Assembly (NCBI GenBank): GCA_032622095.1
Contig: CP136066.1
Coordinates: forward strand, 61,844,609 to 61,908,608
Length of the DNA: 64,000 bases
Source of the DNA: Siphonodentalium dalli
Taxonomy: Eukaryota; Mollusca; Scaphopoda; Gadilida; Siphonodentaliidae
Reading direction: 5' to 3'
The notes under the pieces are model-generated. The model saw only the letters and a list, made by a program, of their open reading frames with translations. It searched no databases and was not told where the DNA came from. Positions 42,805 to 54,800 of this stretch are shown here, one piece after another; position 1 is the stretch's first letter, and the number at the start of each line of letters is the position of its first letter. Both the position numbers and the translations under genes were made by a program.

Positions 42805-45800
42805 GTACATACATGCAATAACTTGTACTTAGGCCTAAAAAAAAAATACCATTGTTTCCGCTATTAAACGGACTGATAAAAAAAAACAGGGTCGATAGGT
42901 AGGTAAAACCTTTTCGTGTTGTTTTTTAAATTTTATTGGACTTTGTCACTCCCTCCCTTTCCCACAAATCAGATTAAATTTTCAAGCATGGACAATGTCA
43001 TTTAATTCTCTTAAAAGTTAAATAATGATACATGTATAGACAAAACAATTCAAGATCCAAGTTTAATTTCAATTACCATGAATTAAATTCTCGTACATGA
43101 CCCCATTATAACTCTTTATCCAACAAAACGCCCAAATAAAGCTTCAACAGCCTAAAATATCTTCTGTCTGTCTCAATAACACCATACAAATATGGATATC
43201 ATTGGAACCGGTTCATTGACCACATTGTGATGGTTACAGTTATGCCCTGTGCCAATGCATTCTCTTATATATGCGAGTCGACCATAGGTCGCCTCGCATA
43301 TATAAGAGAATGCATTGGCCTAAAAAAAACAATTTTATCATTTTTAATATGTGTTAAGCCAATGCATTCTCTTATATATGCGAGGCGACCTATGGTCGAT
43401 TCGCATATATAAGAGAATGCATTGGCACCCGGGCTGTTCTGTTGGGTAAAGGGTTAAAGGCACGGATGGCCTTCATTATCTAATATATTATTTTGGGACT
43501 TCTGTTTGTCTGTTAGCTATGGCCGGGAAAACTGCCAGACTGATTTCGACCAAACTTCCTATCTAAGGGTAAAAACCCAGTTGAAGTGTCATCGCATTGC
43601 TTTTGAGAAGCTGCGAGCACTCATTCTCCATTCCCACTGCCGCCGTCTTGGAATTGTGGGGTTAATAGTGTGATAGTTAAAGAGCGTTTGTATCCGCAGT
43701 GTCGTTGATAAAGACATGAGCGTGTTGTGTCTGTGTCAAGACATGAGTGTGTTGTGTGATCCTTATGTCTGTTGTCGTACTTAGGGGTTCCTAGGAATGG
43801 GGGAGATTTTCATCGGGTCAGTTTTTCCGCCCGAGGTGACCTTCACCTTGAAACGGGTACCCACAAATTATATATATGTATGTGTGTGACCGTTATAGAC
43901 TCGAAAACGGTCCTACCGATTGAGTGCAAACTTGCTACCTAGGGGAACTTTTGTCCGGGAAGTCTCCTGGACATGTCAAATCGTGACTCCGACCTGACCT
44001 TGACCTTCAAAATGGTCAATTCAAGGTCAAAGCCCGGATGAAGTCGGGTCACCTGCTAGTAGGTTATAATTTAGAAATTACATTTAAAATTTCCTCAAGA
44101 ATGTACTAATAGTATAGTATAATGATAGTATGAATGCGATATTATCCATAAAACACACTGTGAGCTGAGCATTTGTTTATATACAGCACATAAATAGTGA
44201 GCGATAAGCAAAACACTCAACACCGTGGCAATTATTTTAGGAGAGTGATTCACCTAAATGTGACCTAAATGTGAGAGGCAAAGATTAGCGAGTGTTATAC
44301 TGGTTTCTAACTGAAATTCACTTATAGGTGAGCAACAGTGGGGTCTCCCCGGGGTTGGGTGTTTTGCTTAATGCATACTATTTACGTACTGTTTGTTTAC
44401 ATAACATGGCATTTGATTACATAACACAGAATACTATCATGACAATAATATGCAATTTACACAATATTTATGATTGGTATGAGAACAAAATTAGGTTTTT
44501 ATATTATAATATTCTTTCGGTTTATGGCTGTTTTAATGGATGTGACTATTTAAAAAGCAATATCCACTGCCAACGCTTACATTGCAGTTCAAAATAATGT
44601 TGGTCAGTTTATCGGAAACAAAGGTTTTTTTTTATAGGCCTCAGTGGTACTTTTTAATATGGTGCTAAAAATTTATTTTCTTATGCTATGTTTTCCTGTA
44701 AATAGCTTATCAGAGATGAGGATTCCGGTAGTCATCAATCTTCAATGGAACATCTTGAAACACCTTATTGTCCACAGCCACACAGATTTAATTCAAAGTT
44801 TATCTGAGATTCAACAAAGTCTGTCAGATCTTCAATTCTGGCACGATACATCAGATTACAGGAGCCTGGAATTTTGTCAAAAACCCTCTTTTATTGGCGG
44901 AACCAGCACCTGGGACCGCAGGTCACGGAAGGAACAAAACAGAAAATTTTTGCCACCTATTTTTAACTCAACTGTATTCCTACAAAAAATATTTGTTCAC
45001 TAAAAACTGTTGGTACCTCTTACACCCTAGATGCCAATCTACAACATTCCATAGGTATATTTTTCCAGTTCTTCGAAAATCTCACTGTATTTCGGTAATT
45101 TATTTTAAATTCACCAACGAAGACAAATGTGCCACATCTCCATCACCCGATGACGAATCGGAAATGACAAACGGCGCAAAACCATTTTTCCGGAATAACA
45201 AAGTCGGAACGAAATAAAACCTAAACTTAAAGCCCGCGAAATTCATGTTTTGTATATTCCAGGCTCCTGTGATCAGATATACTTGATTCAGATGTCGTAC
45301 TTTCATTGCATAAAATAGAATAGTGTCACCTACATTGTAATCGATGAAAGTACCACGTCTGTAATGGGCCTAAGAAATATATTATTACCTGTGTTATTTT
45401 TTCAATATTATAAATTTCACGGTCAGAACATCTAAAGTTTCCAGGTTTTCATCTGGAGGAATATGATCTCTACAGACATAGCCATAGTAGAAATTCATGG
45501 CATGATCTAAGATGCTACATGTACATGATTACCTGTGTGTTTTATAACCATAACTTGTCCATGTTACAGAATACTGCCCAGTACATGAAGCACTGTAAAA
45601 GACGGAAGTTGACTACAGACGACTTCAATAAATCACTGAAGTTTGCTGATGTACAGGTAAGCAAATTAGACATGGTGTCATGTCCAGTTAAAGATCGTCT
45701 ATCTCTTCCGGGACACAATTACAACAATAGAATTTTTAGAAATCCCTATTTCTAGACTACAAATAGCTATTTTGTGAATATAATACAGCTAAAACTGCAG

Positions 45801-48800
45801 ATTGGGTATGGGTATGTCTATTAGGACAAAGTCAAAAATATTTGTGGCTGGGGTTTACCTACCGACCCTATTTTTTTACCCAATACCCTAAACATTTTGT
45901 TCATGGTATACATAACAAAAACCTCTTGACATTTTCACCACATTATATGGCTAACAAATAGTAAAGAAGGTGAAAAAATACATTCCAATGTCCTAAAATC
46001 TGTTGATTTAAGGAATAATCTCTTTTTTCTAATGTAATTACACAGTTTAAAGACATTTGCCTAATCACAAACTTATAAATCTTATATCTCAGAAAGTTTA
46101 AAAGATAAAGCCTTGAAATTTGGTAGGTATATGCAGCGTACCAAGGTACAACTGAATGGAACAGTTAGGGTTTTGTCCTAATTTGATTTGCAGAGTTATT
46201 TTTTTTGGAAAAAGATTATTGCCAGATATTATCCTACCTGTATACCAACCCAAGCAGCAGGATTTGGTTCATGTAACCATGTTAACTAACAAAAGGACAC
46301 GAATCAAGCAGCAGGATTCGGTTCATGTAACCATGTTAACTAACAAAAGGACACGAATCAAGCAGCAGGATTCGGTTCATGTAACCATGTTAACTAACAA
46401 AAGGACACGAATCAAGCAGCAGGATTTGGTTCATGTAACCATGTTAACTAACAAAAGGACACGAATCAAGCAGCAGGATTTGGTTCATGTAACCATGTTA
46501 ACTAACAAAAGGACACGAATCAAGCAGCAGGATTTGGTTCATGTAACCATGTTAACTAACAAAAGGACACGAATCAAGCAGCAGGATTCGGTTCATGTAA
46601 CAATGTTAACTAACAAAAGGACACGAATCAAGCAGCAGGATTTGGTTCATGTAACCATGTTAACTAACAAAAGGACACGAATCAAGCAGCAGGATTTGGT
46701 TCATGTAACCATGTTAACTAACAAAAGGACACGAATCAAACAGCAGGATTTGGTTCATGTAACCATGTTAACTAACAAAAGGACACGAATCAAGCAGCAG
46801 GATTCGGTTCATGTAACCATGTTAACTAACAAAAGGACACGAATCAAGCAGCAGGATTTGGTTCATGTAACGATGTTAACTAACAAGGACACGATTCAAG
46901 CAGCAGGATTCAGTTCATGTAACCATGTTAACTAACAAAAGGACACGAATCAAGCAGCAGGATTTGGTTCATGTAACCATGTTAACTAACAAAAGGACAC
47001 GAATCAAGCAGCAGGATTTGGTTCATGTAACCATGTTAACTAACAAAAGGACACGAATCAAGCAGCAGGATTCAGTTCATGTAACCATGTTAACTAACAA
47101 AAGGACACGAATCAAGCAGCAGGATTTGGTTCATGTAACCATGTTAACTAACAAAAGGACACGAATCAAGCAGCAGGATTTGGTTCATGTAACAATGTTA
47201 ACTAACAAAAGGACACGAATCAAGCAGCAGGATTTGGTTCATGTAACAATGTTAACTAACAAAAGGACACGAATCAAGCAGCAGGATTTGGTTCATGTAA
47301 CCATGTTAACTAACAAAAGGACACGAATCAAGCAGCAGGATTCAGTTCATGTAACCATGTTAACTAACAAAAGGACACGAATCAAGCAGCAGGATTTGGT
47401 TCATGTAACCATGTTAACTAACAAAAGGACACGAATCAAGCAGCAGGATTTGGTTCATGTAACCATGTTAACTAACAAAAGGACACGAATCAAGCAGCAG
47501 GATTTGGTTCATGTAACCATGTTAACTAACAAAAGGACACGAATCAAGCAGCAGGATTCGGTTCATGTAACCATGTTTAACATGTTAACTAACAAAAGGA
47601 CACGAATCAAGCAGCAGGATTCGGTTCATGTAACCATGTTAACTAACAAAAGGACACGAATCAAGCAGCAGGATTTGGTTCATGTAACCATGTTAACTAA
47701 CAAAAGGACACGAATCAAGCAGCAGGATTTGGTTCATGTAACCATGTTAACTAACAAAAGGACACGAATCAAGCAGCAGGATTTGGTTCATGTAACCATG
47801 TTAACTAACAAAAGGACACGAATCAAGCAGCAGGATTCGGTTCATGTAACAATGTTAACTAACAAAAGGACACGAATCAAGCAGCAGGATTTGGTTCATG
47901 TAACCATGTTAACTAACAAAAGGACACGAATCAAGCAGCAGGATTTGGTTCATGTAACCATGTTAACTAACAAAAGGACACGAATCAAGCAGCAGGATTT
48001 GGTTCATGTAACCATGTTAACTAACAAAAGGACACGAATCAAGCAGCAGGATTTGGTTCATGTAACCATGTTAACTAACAAAAGGACACGAATCAAGCAG
48101 CAGGATTCGGTTCATGTAACCATGTTAACTAACAAAAGGACACGAATCAAGCAGCAGGATTTGGTTCATGTAACCATGTTAACTAACAAAAGGACACGAA
48201 TCAAGCAGCAGGATTTGGTTCATGTAACCATGTTAACTAACAAAAGGACACGAATCAAGCAGCAGGATTTGGTTCATGTAACCATGTTAACTAACAAAAG
48301 GACACGAATCAAGCAGCAGGATTTGGTTCATGTAACCATGTTAACTAACAAAAGGACACGAATCAAGCAGCAGGATTTGGTTCATGTAACCATGTTAACT
48401 AACAAAAGGACACGAATCAAGCAGCAGGATTTGGTTCATGTAACCATGTTAACTAACAAAAGGACACGAATCAAGCAGCAGGATTTGGTTCATGTAACCA
48501 TGTTAACTAACAAAAGGACACGAATCAAGCAGCAGGATTCGGTTCATGTAACCATGTTAACTAACAAAAGGACACGAATCAAGCAGCAGGATTTGGTTCA
48601 TGTAACCATGTTAACTAACAAAAGGACACGAATCAAGCAGCAGGATTTGGTTCATGTAACCATGTTAACTAACAAAAGGACACGAATCAAGCAGCAGGAT
48701 TTGGTTCATGTAACCATGTTAACTAACAAAAGGACACGAATCAAGCAGCAGGATTTGGTTCATGTAACCATGTTAACTAACAAAAGGACACGAATCAAGC

Positions 48801-51800
48801 AGCAGGATTCGGTTCATGTAACAATGTTAACTAACAAAAGGACACGAATCAAGCAGCAGGATTCAGTTCATGTAACCATGTTAACTAACAAGGACACGAA
48901 TCAAGCAGCAGGATTCAGTTCATGTAACCATGTTAACTAACAAGGACACGAATCAAGCAGCAGGATTCGGTTCATGTAACCATGTTAACTAACAAAAGGA
49001 CACGAATCAAGCAGCAGGATTTGGTTCATGTAACCATGTTAACTAACAAAAGGACACGAATCAAGCAGCAGGATTTGGTTCATGTAACCATGTTAACTAA
49101 CAAAAGGACACGAATCAAGCAGCAGGATTCGGTTCATGTAACAATGTTAACTAACAAAAGGACACGAATCAAGCAGCAGGATTCAGTTCATGTAACAATG
49201 TTAACTAACAAAAGGACACGAATCAAGCAGCAGGATTTGGTTCATGTAACCATGTTAACTAACAAAAGGACACGAATCAAGCAGCAGGATTTGGTTCATG
49301 TAACCATGTTAACTAACAAAAGGACACGAATCAAGCAGCAGGATTTGGTTCATGTAACCATGTTAACTAACAAAAGGACACGAATCAAGCAGCAGGATTC
49401 AGTTCATGTAACAATGTTAACTAACAAAAGGACACGAATCAAGCAGCAGGATTTGGTTCATGTAACCATGTTAACTAACAAAAGGACACGAATCAAGCAG
49501 CAGGATTTGGTTCATGTAACCATGTTAACTAACAAAAGGACACGAATCAAGCAGCAGGATTCAGTTCATGTAACAATGTTAACTAACAAAAGGACACGAA
49601 TCAAGCAGCAGGATTTGGTTCATGTAACCATGTTAACTAACAAAAGGACACGAATCAAGCAGCAGGATTTGGTTCATGTAACCATGTTAACTAACAAAAG
49701 GACACGAATCAAGCAGCAGGATTCGGTTCATGTAACAATGTTAACTAACAAAAGGACACGAATCAAGCAGCAGGATTCAGTTCATGTAACCATGTTAACT
49801 AACAAGGACACGAATCAAGCAGCAGGATTCAGTTCATGTAACCATGTTAACTAACAAGGACACGAATCAAGCAGCAGGATTCGGTTCATGTAACCATGTT
49901 AACTAACAAAAGGACACGAATCAAGCAGCAGGATTTGGTTCATGTAACCATGTTAACTAACAAAAGGACACGAATCAAGCAGCAGGATTTGGTTCATGTA
50001 ACCATGTTAACTAACAAAAGGACACGAATCAAGCAGCAGGATTCGGTTCATGTAACAATGTTAACTAACAAAAGGACACGAATCAAGCAGCAGGATTCAG
50101 TTCATGTAACAATGTTAACTAACAAAAGGACACGAATCAAGCAGCAGGATTTGGTTCATGTAACCATGTTAACTAACAAAAGGACACGAATCAAGCAGCA
50201 GGATTTGGTTCATGTAACCATGTTAACTAACAAAAGGACACGAATCAAGCAGCAGGATTTGGTTCATGTAACCATGTTAACTAACAAAAGGACACGAATC
50301 AAGCAGCAGGATTCAGTTCATGTAACAATGTTAACTAACAAAAGGACACGAATCAAGCAGCAGGATTTGGTTCATGTAACCATGTTAACTAACAAAAGGA
50401 CACGAATCAAGCAGCAGGATTCAGTTCATGTAACAATGTTAACTAACAAAAGGACACGAATCAAGCAGCAGGATTCAGTTCATGTAACAATGTTAACTAA
50501 CAAAAGGACACGAATCAAGCAGCAGGATTTGGTTCATGTAACCATGTTAACTAACAAAAGGACACGAATCAAGCAGCAGGATTTGGTTCATGTAACCATG
50601 TTAACTAACAAAAGGACACGAATCAAGCAGCAGGATTTGGTTCATGTAACCATGTTAACTAACAAAAGGACACGAATCAAGCAGCAGGATTTGGTTCATG
50701 TAACCATGTTAACTAACAAAAGGACACGAATCAAGCAGCAGGATTTGGTTCATGTAACCATGTTAACTAACAAAAGGACACGAATCAAGCAGCAGGATTT
50801 GGTTCATGTAACCATGTTAACTAACAAAAGGACACGAATCAAGCAGCAGGATTTGGTTCATGTAACCATGTTAACTAACAAAAGGACACGAATCAAGCAG
50901 CAGGATTTGGTTCATGTAACCATGTTAACTAACAAAAGGACACGAATCAAGCAGCAGGATTTGGTTCATGTAACCATGTTAACTAACAAAAGGACACGAA
51001 TCAAGCAGCAGGATTTGGTTCATGTAACCATGTTAACTAACAAAAGGACACGAATCAAGCAGCAGGATTTGGTTCATGTAACCATGTTAACTAACAAAAG
51101 GACACGAATCAAGCAGCAGGATTTGGTTCATGTAACCATGTTAACTAACAAAAGGACACGAATCAAGCAGCAGGATTTGGTTCATGTAACCATGTTAACT
51201 AACAAAAGGACACGAATCAAGCAGCAGGATTTGGTTCATGTAACCATGTTAACTAACAAAAGGACACGAATCAAGCAGCAGGATTTGGTTCATGTAACCA
51301 TGTTAACTAACAAAAGGACACGAATCAAGCAGCAGGATTCGGTTCATGTAACCATGTTAACTAACAAAAGGACACGAATCAAGCAGCAGGATTTGGTTCA
51401 TGTAACCATGTTAACTAACAAAAGGACACGAATCAAGCAGCAGGATTCAGTTCATGTAACCATGTTAACTAACAAAAGGACACGAATCAAGCAGCAGGAT
51501 TTGGTTCATGTAACCATGTTAACTAACAAAAGGACACGAATCAAGCAGCAGGATTTGGTTCATGTAACCATGTTAACTAACAAAAGGACACGAATCAAGC
51601 AGCAGGATTTGGTTCATGTAACCATGTTAACTAACAAAAGGACACGAATCAAGCAGCAGGATTCAGTTCATGTAACCATGTTAACTAACAAAAGGACACG
51701 AATCAAGCAGCAGGATTCAGTTCATGTAACCATGTTAACTAACAAAAGGACACGAATCAAGCAGCAGGATTTGGTTCATGTAACCATGTTAACTAACAAA

Positions 51801-54800
51801 AGGACACGAATCAAGCAGCAGGATTTGGTTCATGTAACCATGTTAACTAACAAAAGGACACGAATCAAGCAGCAGGATTTGGTTCATGTAACCATGTTAA
51901 CTAACAAAAGGACACGAATCAAGCAGCAGGATTTGGTTCATGTAACCATGTTAACTAACAAAAGGACACGAATCAAGCAGCAGGATTTGGTTCATGTAAC
52001 CATGTTAACTAACAAAAGGACACGAATCAAGCAGCAGGATTCAGTTCATGTAACCATGTTAACTAACAAAAGGACACGAATCAAGCAGCAGGATTTGGTT
52101 CATGTAACCATGTTAACTAACAAAAGGACACGAATCAAGCAGCAGGATTTGTTTCATGTAACCATGTTAACTAACAAAAGGACACGAATCAAACAGCAGG
52201 ATTTGGTTCATGTAACCATGTTAACTAACAAAAGGACACGAATCAAGCAGCAGGATTTGGTTCATGTAACCATGTTAACTAACAAAAGGACACGAATCAA
52301 GCAGCAGGATTCGGTTCATGTAACCATGTTAACTAACAAAAGGACACGAATCAAGCAGCAGGATTTGGTTCATGTAACCATGTTAACTAACAAAAGGACA
52401 CGAATCAAGCAGCAGGATTTGGTTCATGTAACCATGTTAACTAACAAAAGGACACGAATCAAGCAGCAGGATTTGGTTCATGTAACCATGTTAACTAACA
52501 AAAGGACACGAATCAAGCAGCAGGATTTGGTTCATGTAACCATGTTAACTAACAAAAGGACACGAATCAAGCAGCAGGATTCGGTTCATGTAACCATGTT
52601 AACTAACAAAAGGACACGAATCAAGCAGCAGGATTTGGTTCATGTAACCATGTTAACTAACAAAAGGACACGAATCAAGCAGCAGGATTTGGTTCATGTA
52701 ACCATGTTAACTAACAAAAGGACACGAATCAAGCAGCAGGATTTGGTTCATGTAACCATGTTAACTAACAAAAGGACACGAATCAAGCAGCAGGATTTGG
52801 TTCATGTAACCATGTTAACTAACAAAAGGACACGAATCAAGCAGCAGGATTTGGTTCATGTAACCATGTTAACTAACAAAAGGACACGAATCAAGCAGCA
52901 GGATTCGGTTCATGTAACCATGTTAACTAACAAAAGGACACGAATCAAGCAGCAGGATTTGGTTCATGTAACCATGTTAACTAACAAAAGGACACGAATC
53001 AAGCAGCAGGATTTGGTTCATGTAACCATGTTAACTAACAAAAGGACACGAATCAAGCAGCAGGATTTGGTTCATGTAACCATGTTAACTAACAAAAGGA
53101 CACGAATCAAGCAGCAGGATTCAGTTCATGTAACCATGTTAACTAACTAAAGGACACGAATCAAGCAGCAGGATTTGGTTCATGTAACCATGTTAACTAA
53201 CAAAAGGACACGAATCAAGCAGCAGGATTTGGTTCATGTAACCATGTTAACTAACAAAAGGACACGAATCAAGCAGCAGGATTCAGTTCATGTAACCATG
53301 TTAACTAACAAAAGGACACGAATCAAGCAGCAGGATTTGGTTCATGTAACCATGTTAACTAACAAAAGGACACGAATCAAGCAGCAGGATTTGTTTCATG
53401 TAACCATGTTAACTAACAAAAGGACACGAATCAAACAGCAGGATTTGGTTCATGTAACCATGTTAACTAACAAAAGGACACGAATCAAGCAGCAGGATTT
53501 GGTTCATGTAACCATGTTAACTAACAAAAGGACACTAATCAAGCAGCAGGATTCGGTTCATGTAACCATGTTAACTAACAAAAGGACACGAATCAAGCAG
53601 CAGGATTTGGTTCATGTAACCATGTTAACTAACAAAAGGACACGAATCAAGCAGCAGGATTTGGTTCATGTAACCATGTTAACTAACAAAAGGACACGAA
53701 TCAAGCAGCAGGATTTGTTTCATGTAACCATGTTAACTAACAAAAGGACACGAATCAAACAGCAGGATTTGGTTCATGTAACCATGTTAACTAACAAAAG
53801 GACACGAATCAAGCAGCAGGATTTGGTTCATGTAACCATGTTAACTAACAAAAGGACACGAATCAAGCAGCAGGATTCGGTTCATGTAACCATGTTAACT
53901 AACAAAAGGACACGAATCAAGCAGCAGGATTCGGTTCATGTAACAATGTTAACTAACAAAAGGACACGAATCAAGCAGCAGGATTCAGTTCATGTAACAA
54001 TGTTAACTAACAAAAGGACACGAATCAAGCAGCAGGATTTGGTTCACGTAACAATGTTAACTAACAAAAGGACACGAATCAAGCAGCAGGATTCAGTTCA
54101 TGTAACAATGTTAACTAACAAAAGGACACGAATCAAGCAGCAGGATTCGGTTCATGTAACCATGTTAACTAACAAAAGGACACGAATCAAGCAGCAGGAT
54201 TCAGTTCATGTAACCATGTTTAACATGTTAACTAACAAAAGGACACGAATCAAGGAAATTTTCACCAAAGTCCGTGCACACTTGGTTGACCTGGGGAAGG
54301 GTGCAAAATTTGTCAATTTGTTTTTTGTCAACAATATAGATAGATCCAAATCAGAACTGTTAAGTTTCACAGATTGTCCCTCAGACTCCTGGTTTGCCAT
54401 AGGGAAAACCTCCAAAATACGGAAGACCACCAATTTCTCCCGCATGTGCAGATACACTGTTGGTAACTTCAACACTAAGCAATACTACTACGATCTCATC
54501 GGCCCTAATTTACGGTCTGTAAAATCAGCCCTAAAAAAATTTAAAAAAATTAAAACTATTTTTTAATTTTTTTTTAGATTTTTTTGGGTTGAATTTTGTT
54601 TGGGTATGCTTAAGCATGCTATAGCGAATTTAAAAACAAACTGAATAAAACCTTAGGGTCATGTTATAACACAAAACTATCACCAATTATTCCCAGTAAT
54701 AATTTTGATGCCCATGAAAAACGTAGGATTCCCTGGCACTAAACCTACAAAATAAGTCTGTTAAAGAATATAAGAAAAAATTATTAAAATTGTAAAAAGT

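Noticed and set aside
42634-45656. Assignment of the second gene to TAF6 proper
   Set aside because: VCGYGSLE, KHCKRRKLT and the REGDLYF context fit TAF6L better than the TAF6 sequence around LYGFHAQEF; a protein-tree test would settle it.
46251-54254. CRISPR array
   Set aside because: Direct repeats are contiguous without spacers, and the DNA is clearly animal nuclear.
46156-54566. Giant repetitive protein (frames of 259, 671, 290, 1084 and 463 codons with the KRTRIKQQD repeat)
   Set aside because: The frames follow from a 54-bp unit without a stop. They are broken by 2-bp deletions and a TAA, lie inside a TAF6L intron, and their substitutions are mostly amino-acid changing.
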